DNA of 8,878 nt from positions 1 through 8,878 of the forward strand of contig JALVHX010000203.1 in NCBI GenBank assembly GCA_027028805.1, read 5' to 3'. Below are positions 1 to 6,509 of the stretch, piece by piece. The stretch's first letter is position 1. Each line of letters opens with the position of its first letter. The stretch comes from Desulfurococcales archaeon. Lineage in GTDB: Archaea > Thermoproteota > Thermoprotei_A > Sulfolobales > Desulfurococcaceae. The position numbers and the translations under genes are program-made. The notes under the pieces are model-generated. The model saw nothing but the letters and a program-made list of their open reading frames with translations, did no database searches and had not been told where the DNA came from.

Positions 1-114
1 GTCCGACAGCGTGGTTTTCCCGTGGTCGACATGGGCTGTGATACCTATGTTTCGCACCTGGTCGAGATTCTTCATTATCTTAAGTATCTCCTGGGTCTGC
101 TTATACCGGCCCAT
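1..114 (-). CDS. fusA: Translation elongation factor aEF-2, N-terminal fragment
   Basis: aEF-2 is the GTPase that translocates the ribosome along mRNA. Only the first 38 codons are present; the rest lies beyond the left edge. The start is an ATG at 114-112. The translation begins [15 protein letters not shown] and continues through [15 protein letters not shown] at residues 21-35. AHVDHGKT at 27-34 is the G1/P-loop of translational GTPases, and the preceding RNIGI is the usual aEF-2/EF-G lead-in. A TATA-like element 25-34 bp upstream suggests its own promoter and a very short or absent leader. This is the only gene in the window downstream of the DHH phosphoesterase, about 100 bp away. Identity is secure; completeness cannot be judged. 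Confidence 0.93.
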   Translation of the reverse strand, partial: MGRYKQTQEILKIMKNLDQVRNIGITAHVDHGKTTLSD

Positions 115-138
115 CTCAAACCAGCCCTTCCCAAACGC

Positions 139-148
139 TTATTATAAC
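139..148 (-). promoter_or_regulatory. TATA-like promoter of aEF-2
   Basis: On the minus strand the sequence reads GTTATAATAAG, centred about 29 bp before the aEF-2 ATG. That is the spacing expected for an archaeal TATA box feeding a leaderless or nearly leaderless transcript. A second AT-rich stretch (minus-strand CTATATCTATATAATG, about 173-189) lies further up and is an alternative that would give a leader of about 45 nt. Directly after the DHH gene stop there is also a run of five T on the minus strand (213-218), which could help end the upstream transcript. Confidence 0.5.
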
Positions 149-219
149 CTACACCCTATGATTCCAGAAACCCATTATATAGATATAGGTTCCCTATCCC
201 CACAGGCTCTAGCTAAAAA

Positions 220-1242
220 CTACCGCGCCAATAGCTCGCGGAGAACACGGACAGCTACGCCAAGGCATCTAAGAGGGCTCCGCTTCCCCTCGGCGGCGGC
301 AGCCGCGTCATGGCCTCCTCCGCCGCCCTCTAGACACTCCGCGATACGCGGCATAACGTCGCGTCCCAGGCTTACGCCGGTTTCACGTATAAACGATGGT
401 TTGGCACGCGCAACTATCCTTGAAACCTTGTTTCTAGATGCTACGAAAACAACGTCGGCGCCCAGGTCTAAGATGCCGCGCGCCGCGCTGGCCTCGAAGG
501 CGCTTACATGTGTTGTAGCTATTATATAGCCGGCTATTCGCGTGATCCTCATCCTCTGCGCAGCCTTAAGCCGGGCCACCTTTTCAGAGAAATCCATCTC
601 CACGGAGAGGAGCTCGACCGCTTTCCTATAGCCCTCGGCACCTATCTGTTTAACAATACTTTTCACTATATCGAAGACATGATCATCTATATACATCAGC
701 CGCCGCGTATCATAGAGTATCCCTGTGAGAGCAAGCAATGCCTCCTTATCATCCAGGCCGCCGAGCTCCTCCCCAATCATATATACTATCTCGGACACCG
801 ACCTTATCCAGGGACAGATAAGCGATGCATACGCGCCACGCACCAGATCGCCGGGCCTATGGTGATCAATAACTATGTATGGTTTATCCAGCACGACATC
901 CCTGAGCGAACCCAGCTGCGTCGAACTACTGGTATCTACTATTATGAAAAGCGTTCTAGGCGGCAACGAGTTCTTCAAGAGGATCTCGGGCCCCATATAG
1001 GCGTCCGAGACACCTAGCTCGGCCACTATCTTCTTCGCGACCTCGTTGAGTCCCTCCGGAAGGATAATCCATGAACTCGAAGCCAGTTCTCCGAGAACCC
1101 TGTGAACTATATAAGTCGATGCAGCGGCGTCCGGATCCGCGTTCTTATGGGTAGTTACAACAATATGCCTAGACCTGGTCAGCCACAGTAGGCGCGGCAG
1201 CTGCCTCTTCACGCAGTCTTTTCTCGAGATATCTACGTGCAT
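220..1242 (-). CDS. DHH-family (RecJ-like) phosphoesterase
   Basis: This is a soluble metal-dependent phosphoesterase of the DHH/DHHA1 superfamily, which includes RecJ and nanoRNase/oligoribonuclease-like enzymes. Counting from the ATG at 1242 (340 aa), the motifs are: THKNADPDA with His32, Asp36 and Asp38; VDTS with Asp103; DHH at 126-128; LYDTRR with Asp178; and a C-terminal DHHA1 glycine loop GGGGGH at 306-311. All expected metal ligands are present, so it should be active. The reading frame is open back to a TTG at 1251, and a GTG at 1212 is a third possible start, still leaving 15 residues before the first strand. Every choice overlaps the upstream DUF3194 gene out of frame, by 44 to 83 bp. 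A C-terminal poly-Ala stretch follows the glycine loop. Its place at the end of the prefoldin segment suggests an RNA or nucleotide role, but the substrate cannot be read from the sequence. Confidence 0.85.
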   Translation of the reverse strand: MHVDISRKDCVKRQLPRLLWLTRSRHIVVTTHKNADPDAAASTYIVHRVLGELASSSWIILPEGLNEVAKKIVAELGVSDAYMGPEILLKNSLPPRTLFIIVDTSSSTQLGSLRDVVLDKPYIVIDHHRPGDLVRGAYASLICPWIRSVSEIVYMIGEELGGLDDKEALLALTGILYDTRRLMYIDDHVFDIVKSIVKQIGAEGYRKAVELLSVEMDFSEKVARLKAAQRMRITRIAGYIIATTHVSAFEASAARGILDLGADVVFVASRNKVSRIVARAKPSFIRETGVSLGRDVMPRIAECLEGGGGGHDAAAAAEGKRSPLRCLGVAVRVLRELLAR

Positions 1243-1507
1243 CGCCGACAACCCTTCTCAGAAGAGAATCAAGCTCCTCCCCGAGCCTAAGGCTACTGTT
1301 CATAGCCACCTCTATGTACACGTCTACCCTATCACCCGTGTTCTCGAGGCCCACTATTATATCCAGATCATATGCCTTCTCGGCTGGAAACGCCTCGGCT
1401 ATACGCCTCCTTATATATTGCTCCAGCTGGCCCGCTATCTCCTCTAATATTTCTCCGCTAAGCCTCTCCAGGTCAAGGCCGAGCTCGACAACCTTTCTGC
1501 GTACCAA
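1169..1507 (-). CDS. DUF3194 family protein
   Basis: This 112-residue protein of unknown function resembles the DUF3194 family, which accompanies prefoldin beta in crenarchaeal genomes. It has an N-terminal helix (about 10-40, rich in Glu/Leu/Arg), a beta hairpin (LDIIVGLE...VDVYIEVAMN, about 48-70), and a charged C-terminal helix (about 74-100) ending in an Ala-rich tail. No Cys, His cluster, signal peptide or membrane segment is visible. The start is a TTG at 1507, 19 bp after the prefoldin stop and preceded by purine-rich AAGGGCGCGAAGG; no ATG or GTG fits upstream in frame. Its 3' end runs into the DHH gene, which points to translational coupling. The family assignment is from memory of the neighbourhood and the fold pattern. 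Confidence 0.72.
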   Translation of the reverse strand: MVRRKVVELGLDLERLSGEILEEIAGQLEQYIRRRIAEAFPAEKAYDLDIIVGLENTGDRVDVYIEVAMNSSLRLGEELDSLLRRVVGDARRYLEKRLREEAAAAPTVADQV

Positions 1508-1526
1508 GCCTTCGCGCCCTTTTATC

Positions 1527-1874
1527 CTACTTCACGAGGGAGGCCAGCTGCCTCAGCTCTTTCTCCCTTCTCTCAATCTCTCTTCTAAGCTCCGCGAGCT
1601 GCTTCCTCTTAGCGCCCAGCTTCATCTCAACGATCTCTTTCCGATCCTCGAGCTCCTTGGCGACCTCGCTCTTGGTTTTCCTAACAAGAATATGGCCCAC
1701 CGACTTATAGACAGGGGCATCATCGGGGAGCCCGGATATAGCGGATAAGACCTCGTTTATCTCGTTAAGCTCTCTCTCAAGCACCCTGATCTCGGACTCT
1801 AGGCGCGCAGCGTCTTCCGTCATTTTCTGAAGCTCTATGAGACGCTTCTGCACATCCGGGGGAAGCTGCGACAT
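1527..1874 (-). CDS. pfdB: Prefoldin beta subunit
   Basis: Prefoldin is the hexameric (alpha2beta4) jellyfish-shaped chaperone that captures unfolded proteins and hands them to the thermosome. At 115 residues this has the standard beta-subunit layout: an N-terminal coiled-coil helix (about 5-47), a short beta-hairpin region (DDAPVYKSVGHILVRKTK, about 51-68) that builds the body of the hexamer, and a long C-terminal coiled-coil helix (about 69-112) with leucine heptads. The ATG at 1874 is preceded by a purine-rich ribosome-binding site GGGAGGGAT at 1882-1890. A 123-bp spacer separates it from pcc1, and the DUF3194 gene follows 19 bp downstream. The alpha subunit is not in the window. Confidence 0.93.
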   Translation of the reverse strand: MSQLPPDVQKRLIELQKMTEDAARLESEIRVLERELNEINEVLSAISGLPDDAPVYKSVGHILVRKTKSEVAKELEDRKEIVEMKLGAKRKQLAELRREIERREKELRQLASLVK

Positions 1875-1901
1875 GTCCAGTATCCCTCCCTAGGTTTCTC
1901 G

Positions 1902-1916
1902 GATACATATAGTATC
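1902..1916. promoter_or_regulatory. Palindromic AT-rich element upstream of prefoldin beta (possible TATA)
   Basis: GATAC-ATATA-GTATC is a perfect 5-bp inverted repeat around an ATATA core, centred about 35 bp before the prefoldin ATG. The core could be a TATA box giving a short leader that still holds the ribosome-binding site at 1882-1890, or the symmetry could be a protein-binding site. The 123-bp gap makes an internal promoter reasonable. No consensus BRE is evident. Confidence 0.3.
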
Positions 1917-1980
1917 TATGAAACTAGCTGACACGGCTATAGGCGTTATAGGGATCTGGTTCTCTAATAAGGTTTGTGAC

Positions 1981-1999
1981 GAACACCAGATACGTGTTC
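1981..1999 (-). repeat. Hairpin overlapping the pcc1 stop codon
   Basis: A perfect 6-bp inverted repeat, GAACAC and GTGTTC with a 7-nt loop, spans the last bases of the pcc1 TGA stop (2000-1998) and the start of the spacer. No T-run follows, so a classical terminator is not supported. It may protect the transcript 3' end or form by chance. Confidence 0.3.
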
Positions 2000-2228
2000 A
2001 TATGGACTCAAGCATGGAAGCTATTATTGGTAAGAGACTATTAACCACAGCTCTCAGATGGTTCGGGCGCCTACACTCTATTGATATATTGACAACGCTC
2101 CCCCCGCCGCTTATCTTTCCCCTACATCTCTCCGGGAGACTATTGATCTCGGGTACGAGTGCTTTATAGATGCTGCCGCATAGCTTCTCCTCGCCACATC
2201 TAATAGCGAGATCAATCCTTGTCTCCAA
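1998..2228 (-). CDS. pcc1: KEOPS complex subunit Pcc1
   Basis: Pcc1 is the small dimerisation subunit of KEOPS, which makes the universal tRNA modification t6A37 together with Kae1, Bud32 and Cgi121. From the TTG at 2228 the product has 76 residues, normal for archaeal Pcc1. It has a first strand (TRIDLAIRC), a helix containing SIYKALVPEI, a strand pair around GGGSVVNISIEC, and the typical helix LRAVVNSLLPIIASMLE. The start is chosen from the ribosome-binding site: GGGGGGTG at 2236-2243 lies 7 nt before TTG 2228 but only 1 nt before the alternative GTG at 2234. Both overlap the Brix gene end by about 20 bp. The open frame reaches back to 2315, but the extra N-terminal residues look unrelated to the family. 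Confidence 0.8.
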   Translation of the reverse strand: METRIDLAIRCGEEKLCGSIYKALVPEINSLPERCRGKISGGGSVVNISIECRRPNHLRAVVNSLLPIIASMLESI

Positions 2229-2742
2229 GAACACGCACCCCCCGTATCCTGATAACAGGCCCTGTCTCCGTCTCTCCATGCATAAAACGAGCCTCGGTAT
2301 ACTTATCTTTATCATGTAGAGCCACGCGGCCGGGACAACTAGATGAAGACGGCCCAGCCGCCTCTATGAATACGTCTCCCGCACTAAGACATGTATCACT
2401 TATACACATAGATGTATCTACTGATAGACATCCTATACGTATAAGGGGGACGCCCCGCTCTCTCGATAACGATACACCATGTAGAAGCACGAGCCTGTGC
2501 TCTAGAAGCATAGACGGCGATAAAACATCCACACTATATACCTTGATCGCCGAGGGGTTGCCACGTTTCTCATAGACAACCCATACATAGCCCGCCCCGA
2601 TCCTAGAGGCCACGTAGCCTAGCTCACTAATGGTATATTTCCCCCTCGTAAACCTATGGGCGCCAGGTATAACGGCAACGAGCTCTTTTACAAAGCTACG
2701 CGTCCTCTGGCTAGGAGATCTACTCGTTGTGACAACTATCAT
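2212..2742 (-). CDS. Brix domain (Imp4-like) ribosome biogenesis protein
   Basis: This is an archaeal single-domain Brix protein, related to eukaryotic Imp4/Brx1/Rpf factors that bind pre-rRNA during subunit assembly. The product begins MIVVTTSRSPSQRTRSFVKE, with the family's ITTSR-P-S-x-RTR-F opening. It continues with GAHRFTRGKYTISEL (typical R-x-x-RG element) and VWVVYEKRGNPSAIKVY. The length is 176 residues from the ATG at 2742, usual for archaeal members. That start is preferred because the Brix domain begins there and GGTG at 2747-2750 precedes it. Upstream ATG 2763 and GTG 2808 are in frame but lack a ribosome-binding site and would add residues unlike the family. The C-terminal half, with a Ser-rich segment and several Cys, is less conserved. 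It overlaps pcc1 by 17 bp, so the two are probably translated in a coupled way. Confidence 0.85.
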   Translation of the reverse strand: MIVVTTSRSPSQRTRSFVKELVAVIPGAHRFTRGKYTISELGYVASRIGAGYVWVVYEKRGNPSAIKVYSVDVLSPSMLLEHRLVLLHGVSLSRERGVPLIRIGCLSVDTSMCISDTCLSAGDVFIEAAGPSSSSCPGRVALHDKDKYTEARFMHGETETGPVIRIRGVRVLGDKD

Positions 2743-2863
2743 ATCACACCACGCTGTAATCATCGAGTAAATTAGAAAACACGTTGGCCGAGGCGCGTGG
2801 CTAGACACTCTGCTCCAGAACCAGCTGCACGCCCGTTATGGGTCTAAGAGAACCCCTTTACGC
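2743..2863. other. Gene-free spacer between rpl37ae and the Brix gene
   Basis: This 121-bp spacer has no convincing gene. I read all three minus-strand frames and found no zinc-ribbon protein such as RpoP, which sits beside rpl37ae in some archaea. The minus strand carries an AT-rich stretch (TTTTCTAATTTA, about 2767-2778) centred about 30 bp before the Brix ATG. It could be a weak TATA box, but the ribosome-binding site in front of the ATG argues for a longer leader. Confidence 0.4.
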
Positions 2864-3130
2864 TCACTCGTTCCTTATAATATACTTGGGGAAATACTTG
2901 CTCAGGCCCGTCCTAGGCACATATGCTCCTCCAGCCCATTTGGCGCCACATTTTCTGCAGGCCCATATACCCGTGCTTATACGGTACACTGTTCCCTTGG
3001 AGGCGCAGAAGGGGCATACATGGGGCTGATATCTCTTCACTAATATATCCCTGACTTTCTTACGAAGCGTTGATCCATAGCGGGCCCCATAGCGGCCAGC
3101 GATCCCCACAACCCTGGTTCTCTTAGCCAT
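2864..3130 (-). CDS. rpl37ae: Large-subunit ribosomal protein L37Ae (eL43)
   Basis: eL43 is a zinc-binding protein of the archaeal/eukaryotic large ribosomal subunit. The 88-residue product has the basic N-terminal motif GIAGRYGARYGSTLRKKV at residues 9-26. A zinc ribbon follows with Cys39-x2-Cys42 and Cys58-x2-Cys61, the second part of GIWACRKCGAKWAGGAY. The C-terminal tail of about 18 residues is typical. The ATG at 3130 is preceded by GGGGTG (3139-3144) at 8-nt spacing. A promoter about 70-80 bp upstream, and a T-run after rrp42, suggest it heads its own transcript, followed by the Brix, pcc1 and prefoldin genes. Confidence 0.95.
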   Translation of the reverse strand: MAKRTRVVGIAGRYGARYGSTLRKKVRDILVKRYQPHVCPFCASKGTVYRISTGIWACRKCGAKWAGGAYVPRTGLSKYFPKYIIRNE

Positions 3131-3202
3131 TCCTGCAACACCCCGCCCTAGACGCGGCGAGACGCATCGCTATCCTATGATGCCACTAATAGATACAAAT
3201 GC

Positions 3203-3213
3203 CTATTTAATTG
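3203..3213 (-). promoter_or_regulatory. TATA-like promoter of the rpl37ae unit
   Basis: The minus strand reads CAATTAAATAG inside an AT-rich island flanked by GC-rich sequence. A start site about 26 bp on, near 3181, would give a leader of about 50 nt that includes the GGGGTG ribosome-binding site. The upstream gene rrp42 ends in a T-run, which supports a new transcript here. Confidence 0.5.
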
Positions 3214-3275
3214 TTTACCCAGGGCACGCCCCAGCCCCGGCGACGATGAAGAGAGGCTGTGGCTTGGATCCGGAT

Positions 3276-3285
3276 TTAAAAAACG
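3276..3285 (-). terminator. T-run directly after rrp42
   Basis: Immediately after the rrp42 TAG the minus strand reads CGTTTTTTAA. Short oligo-T runs act as intrinsic terminators in archaea without needing a hairpin. With the TATA element at 3203-3213 it marks a likely boundary between the exosome transcript and the rpl37ae transcript. Six T is short, so read-through is likely. Confidence 0.4.
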
Positions 3286-4119
3286 CTAGCGGCCTGCGAG
3301 CGCCTGGTTGAGAAACGTGTGGAGCTCGCCGGCTTTCTTGAGCGCGAGCTCTATTGCCTGGTCTACCTCGCTTCTAGTAAAGCTTCTCTGACCCGTCTTC
3401 TGCATACCGACAATCCTGCCCTTCTCATCAACACCTATCATCAGTTTCGCGTCAAGAACGGATTCCTCATCTATGTTTGGATCCACGAGCAGGTAACCGT
3501 TTATCTTGGCCACGCTTACTATAACCACGCTCAGCTGCACGGGAAGAGGCTTCTCACGCGTCGACTTGTCTATTATAACGGTGTCTCCCTCGACGCTGAC
3601 AACCCGGGGGAGACGAGCCGTCCGGAGAGCCGCCATCGTGGCCAGCATGCTTGTATCCACTATGTTACCGTTGTGATCAAGTAGATAGATATCGTTAAAC
3701 ACAATCCACACCTTTCTGCCAGGCACTATTGTGAGCTCCTCAAGCTTGATAGCGCGTGGCTCGCGGAGACTTCTATCTATTACTCTAGCCGTCTCAATAG
3801 CGTTCTCGTCCGGGGGGCCTGGCTCGAAGGTCGGTGAGGCCAGGGGAACAAACTCCGCGTGAACCTGCAGAACGCCCTCAAGCGGCCTATCCCTATAGGG
3901 CTCCCCTATCTCTGTCTTGACGCCTACCAGTACCGTTGTATCACCTATCCTTACAAGCGCGGAGCCCGCGGCTTTAGGTATTGTTCCAAGCTCTATCGTT
4001 ATCTTCCTATAATCCTCGAAGCCCCTCCCATCTATACGGGCGCCTTTCCTGAGAGAGTTTATTACCTGTAGCTTGCGTAGACGCGGCACCGTGGAGAATT
4101 CATATGGTGTGAGAGACAC
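3286..4119 (-). CDS. rrp42: Exosome complex subunit Rrp42
   Basis: Rrp42 is the non-catalytic RNase PH-like subunit that alternates with Rrp41 in the hexameric ring of the archaeal exosome and helps bind RNA. The product has 277 residues, normal for the family. It has an N-terminal extension (1-26), the opening ARIDGRGFEDYRKI (27-40), RNase PH domain 1 (about 35-185, including AGSALVRIGDTTVLVGVK) and domain 2 (about 190-265). The catalytic D-x5-D pattern of Rrp41 is not kept at the equivalent place (DPNIDEESVLDAKL), as expected for this inactive partner. The start is a GTG at 4119, fixed by the ribosome-binding site GGGAGGTG at 4127-4134, 7 nt upstream, which overlaps the rrp41 stop codon. 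The spacer between the genes is 14 bp. Confidence 0.95.
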   Translation of the reverse strand: MSLTPYEFSTVPRLRKLQVINSLRKGARIDGRGFEDYRKITIELGTIPKAAGSALVRIGDTTVLVGVKTEIGEPYRDRPLEGVLQVHAEFVPLASPTFEPGPPDENAIETARVIDRSLREPRAIKLEELTIVPGRKVWIVFNDIYLLDHNGNIVDTSMLATMAALRTARLPRVVSVEGDTVIIDKSTREKPLPVQLSVVIVSVAKINGYLLVDPNIDEESVLDAKLMIGVDEKGRIVGMQKTGQRSFTRSEVDQAIELALKKAGELHTFLNQALAGR

Positions 4120-4126
4120 GGGGATA

Positions 4127-4134
4127 CACCTCCC
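4127..4134 (-). promoter_or_regulatory. Ribosome-binding site of rrp42
   Basis: GGGAGGTG on the minus strand is complementary to the 3' end of archaeal 16S rRNA and lies 7 nt before the GTG at 4119, deciding that non-ATG start. Its first base is the last base of the rrp41 stop codon, so termination of rrp41 and initiation of rrp42 are physically linked. Confidence 0.75.
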
Positions 4135-4853
4135 TAGTATCCGCTATAGTATTTCCTGTACAACGCCTCCTTCTGGAGACGATAAACCTCCTTCAACCCC
4201 CTATAGGCCAGGTCCAGCGCCTTCCTAAACTCGTCGGGCGTCAGAACACCGTTGAGCTGCAGGAGAACGATTTCACCGAGATTAGGCATTATGCCCACCG
4301 GCATATCTGCTTCACCGTACTCGTCCTCAAGCTGGTCTATATCGAGGACGAGCACGCCGTCAACCTTGCCCACTGCGACAGCCGCCACGAGATCCCGCAT
4401 AGGAATGCCGGCGTCGGCGAGAGCCAGGGAGGCCGCTGTTAACCCGGTCGTCCTAGTCCCGCCGTCAGCTTGGAGAACCTCGATAAACACGTCTATCGTA
4501 GTCCTAGGATAGAGCTCTGTGAACACCGCCGCCTCTAAGGCCTCTCTTATCACCTTGGAGAGCTCTATCTCGCGGCGGCTTGGCGCAGGGCTCTTCCTGT
4601 CATCGGTTGAGAAAGGAGCCATATGGTATCGGCATCTAATCAGGGCCCTGTCCGGTAATGCGACATGCCTCGGCTTCGCCTCCCGGGGCCCATAGACGGC
4701 TGCTATAACCTTTGTTTTCCCAAACTCCACAAGTGCCGAGCCGTCAGCATTCTTTAATACACCTACACGCATCTTTATTGGCCGTAGATCCTCTGGTTTT
4801 CTACCATCGTGTCTGAGCCCGTCTTCTCTTATCAGGATAGGTTTCTCATGCAT
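4134..4853 (-). CDS. rrp41: Exosome complex exonuclease Rrp41
   Basis: Rrp41 is the catalytic phosphorolytic 3'-5' exoribonuclease of the archaeal exosome; it also adds heteropolymeric tails in the reverse reaction. Counting from the ATG at 4853 (239 aa), the phosphate/RNA-binding arginines are Arg93-Arg94 (SRREIELSK) and Arg134 (ADGGTRTTG). The active-site aspartates are Asp177 and Asp183 ([13 protein letters not shown]). These keep a constant offset from the Sulfolobus residues R98/R99, R139, D182 and D188 as I recall them. The start is taken as ATG 4853, which shares one base with the rrp4 stop (TGATG). A TTG one codon earlier is possible. GGAGGAT about 10 nt upstream, inside the rrp4 end, is the likely ribosome-binding site. 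It forms the ring with Rrp42. Confidence 0.96.
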   Translation of the reverse strand: MHEKPILIREDGLRHDGRKPEDLRPIKMRVGVLKNADGSALVEFGKTKVIAAVYGPREAKPRHVALPDRALIRCRYHMAPFSTDDRKSPAPSRREIELSKVIREALEAAVFTELYPRTTIDVFIEVLQADGGTRTTGLTAASLALADAGIPMRDLVAAVAVGKVDGVLVLDIDQLEDEYGEADMPVGIMPNLGEIVLLQLNGVLTPDEFRKALDLAYRGLKEVYRLQKEALYRKYYSGY

Positions 4854-5605
4854 CAAGCCCCGATCCTCCTCTTCTCAGCTATTATATACTCCTTAATCCT
4901 CTCAGTGAGACTCGGCATATGTGCTTCTCTCTCTATTTTACGAATAGCGTTTATTACTATATCTACCATTCTCTCATCCGGGCATCTTATCCATATTCTC
5001 CCATTCCTGCCTATGACGAGGCTGCATCCTGTTTCCTGGGTCAATATATTATACATGCTCCTCTTCTTACCTATTATCCGCGGTACACGGCTCGGCTTAA
5101 CCTCTATTACTATGCCCTCCGTTATCTTGCCGAGACCCTTCCCCTTTATAGATAGTATCGGGACAGAAGACCTATCATACTCCTCTATACGAGCCACAAT
5201 ATAGTCTCCGAGACCTAGGTACTCGGACAGGTCATGTATAGCCGGGTTAAACCCTTCTATAACAGTGTTAGCCGGCAATATTCCAGGATAGATCCACCGT
5301 ATATCAACCACCCAGTTGGTTACGCCGACCCCGGCAATAATCCCTATAACAACGTCGCCCTCCTCTAGGACAGGTTGTCCTTCAAGAGGAATAACACTGA
5401 TCTTATTTCCATCTATCTCCGCCAGCCCCATGATCACTGCATATATCCTATGGTCTTTCTCAACACAATAAATACCCTTCTTAGGCACAAGCTCTAGGTA
5501 CCCGCCTTCACCTGTACGACAGTTCTCGTTGAACACGTCCTCGCCCTCAGCTAGCAGATCCCCCGGCCGCACGAACTGCCTAGAGGCAACATGTATCCTT
5601 CCCAT
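4853..5605 (-). CDS. rrp4: Exosome RNA-binding cap subunit Rrp4
   Basis: Rrp4 sits in the trimeric cap on top of the Rrp41-Rrp42 ring and guides RNA into the pore. The 250-residue product has the N-terminal anchoring domain (1-62, with [11 protein letters not shown]), an S1 domain (about 70-155) and a KH domain (about 160-235). The KH loop reads IIGKKRSM (177-184), so the second glycine of the usual GxxG is missing, which I recall also for Sulfolobus Rrp4 (GKNKS); it is therefore not a sign of decay. [11 protein letters not shown] at 199-209 is a further family hallmark. The ATG at 5605 follows the SBDS stop by 6 bp and the stop overlaps the rrp41 start by 1 bp, so SBDS, rrp4 and rrp41 are one operon. 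Confidence 0.96.
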   Translation of the reverse strand: MGRIHVASRQFVRPGDLLAEGEDVFNENCRTGEGGYLELVPKKGIYCVEKDHRIYAVIMGLAEIDGNKISVIPLEGQPVLEEGDVVIGIIAGVGVTNWVVDIRWIYPGILPANTVIEGFNPAIHDLSEYLGLGDYIVARIEEYDRSSVPILSIKGKGLGKITEGIVIEVKPSRVPRIIGKKRSMYNILTQETGCSLVIGRNGRIWIRCPDERMVDIVINAIRKIEREAHMPSLTERIKEYIIAEKRRIGA

Positions 5606-5611
5606 CCCTGC

Positions 5612-6319
5612 TCACTTCACATATAGTATTTTTATCTCAGCCGATCCATGGGTCCACTTATTAACCTTAGCTATCACTTCGTCCTGAAGCCCCGCCGGTA
5701 TCTCGATCTCCAGCAGAAGAGCCCCCGAGGAAAGCCACATAGTCTTCTTGACATCGCCTAGGCGCATCAACTGTTTATAATACTTGCCGGCATACTGGGG
5801 CGGCACCTTTATCGCTAGATAAGCCTTCGCTATCTTTATGGGCAGGATCCTCGATATCTTCGACACAATATCCTTTACCTGATCCTCGACGCTCCTATAT
5901 AGATCAATTGATACACGGGCCTGCTCCATCGCAAGCTCTATCCGCTTAGGAGGTATAGGCAGCTTCGTCTTAGGGTCAACGGCGTTTCTCGCAATAAAGT
6001 TTATTATCATCCTCTTCTTTGCCTCAAGCATCTTCCTCCTCTGCTCCGTGGTAAGCTGAAGCTCGCCCTTCTTAACAATGATCTCAGCGATCCTGCGTAT
6101 ATCGGTGGTGCCGAACACCTTCTTCAAGCTCTCCGGGGAAGCCTTGTCACCGCGTCCAACATCCTTATATACAGTGTCTCCAACAAGCATCTCATCTATA
6201 TCCACCTTCCCGCCCTCCCGAAGCTTGAAGGCCAGATCCGGCTTGACGAGGATCTCGAACTTCTGGCCCTTAGCCTCGTAACGCGCTATAATGTAATCCC
6301 TATGCATGGCCCCCACCAT
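5612..6319 (-). CDS. sbds: SBDS family ribosome maturation protein
   Basis: This is the archaeal orthologue of the Shwachman-Bodian-Diamond protein Sdo1, which binds the large subunit near the P-site. In eukaryotes it works with an EF-2-like GTPase to release anti-association factor eIF6. Counting from the ATG at 6319 (235 aa) there are three domains: an N-terminal domain (about 6-95, with [20 protein letters not shown]), a central helical domain (about 98-165, with [18 protein letters not shown]) and a C-terminal ferredoxin-like domain (about 168-235). Two starts are possible. ATG 6319 fits a TATA element at 6346-6355 with an almost leaderless transcript. ATG 6307 has GGTG (6314-6317) 6 nt before it and starts closer to the conserved region. 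A 190-bp spacer separates it from psmA. Confidence 0.95.
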   Translation of the reverse strand: MVGAMHRDYIIARYEAKGQKFEILVKPDLAFKLREGGKVDIDEMLVGDTVYKDVGRGDKASPESLKKVFGTTDIRRIAEIIVKKGELQLTTEQRRKMLEAKKRMIINFIARNAVDPKTKLPIPPKRIELAMEQARVSIDLYRSVEDQVKDIVSKISRILPIKIAKAYLAIKVPPQYAGKYYKQLMRLGDVKKTMWLSSGALLLEIEIPAGLQDEVIAKVNKWTHGSAEIKILYVK

Positions 6320-6345
6320 ATAATCAATAATAATACCGGGCTACA

Positions 6346-6355
6346 GTTATATCTA
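6346..6355 (-). promoter_or_regulatory. TATA-like promoter of the SBDS-exosome unit
   Basis: The minus strand reads TAGATATAAC, centred about 31 bp before ATG 6319. This predicts a start site within a few bases of that ATG. The spacer is unusually AT-rich here compared with the coding regions. It would allow the exosome cassette to be transcribed separately from psmA. Confidence 0.45.
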
Positions 6356-6390
6356 GATAATCCATTTAACGTATTTCCAATACTACTTAG

Positions 6391-6494
6391 AGATCATAAA
6401 GATCTGAGAGGACAGAGGATTGATCCCGGCGGGACAGCATAATAGCGATTATGTATTCCGAGAACCCGGTTTATAGGGGAGTTAAAATACCTCC
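6391..6494. repeat. Cluster of short inverted repeats in the psmA-SBDS spacer
   Basis: Three small symmetric elements lie in the spacer: AGATC-ATAAA-GATCT (6391-6405), TCCCGGCGGGA (6424-6434), and GGAG-TTAAAATAC-CTCC (6478-6494, one internal mismatch). The last lies close after the psmA stop and has a T-rich loop on the minus strand (ATTTTAA), so it could mark the psmA transcript end. The others could be transcript structures or protein sites. None alone is beyond chance. Confidence 0.3.
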
Positions 6495-6509
6495 TACACA
6501 GCCCCTCTG

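Noticed and set aside
11..529. Plus-strand open frame overlapping the aEF-2 promoter and the DHH gene end.
   Set aside because: Antisense shadow of the DHH gene; low-complexity Pro/Ala/Arg composition and no family resemblance.
508..1017. 169-codon plus-strand open frame antisense to the DHH gene.
   Set aside because: It lies opposite clear catalytic motifs on the minus strand; Tyr/His/Arg-rich content typical of antisense translation.
2229..2315. N-terminal extension of Pcc1 back to an upstream start.
   Set aside because: The extra residues are encoded inside the Brix gene, do not resemble Pcc1, and the good ribosome-binding site lies at 2236-2243.
3239..3285. C-box-like GACGATGA on the plus strand after rrp42.
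   Set aside because: No CTGA D box at a suitable distance and no terminal stem.
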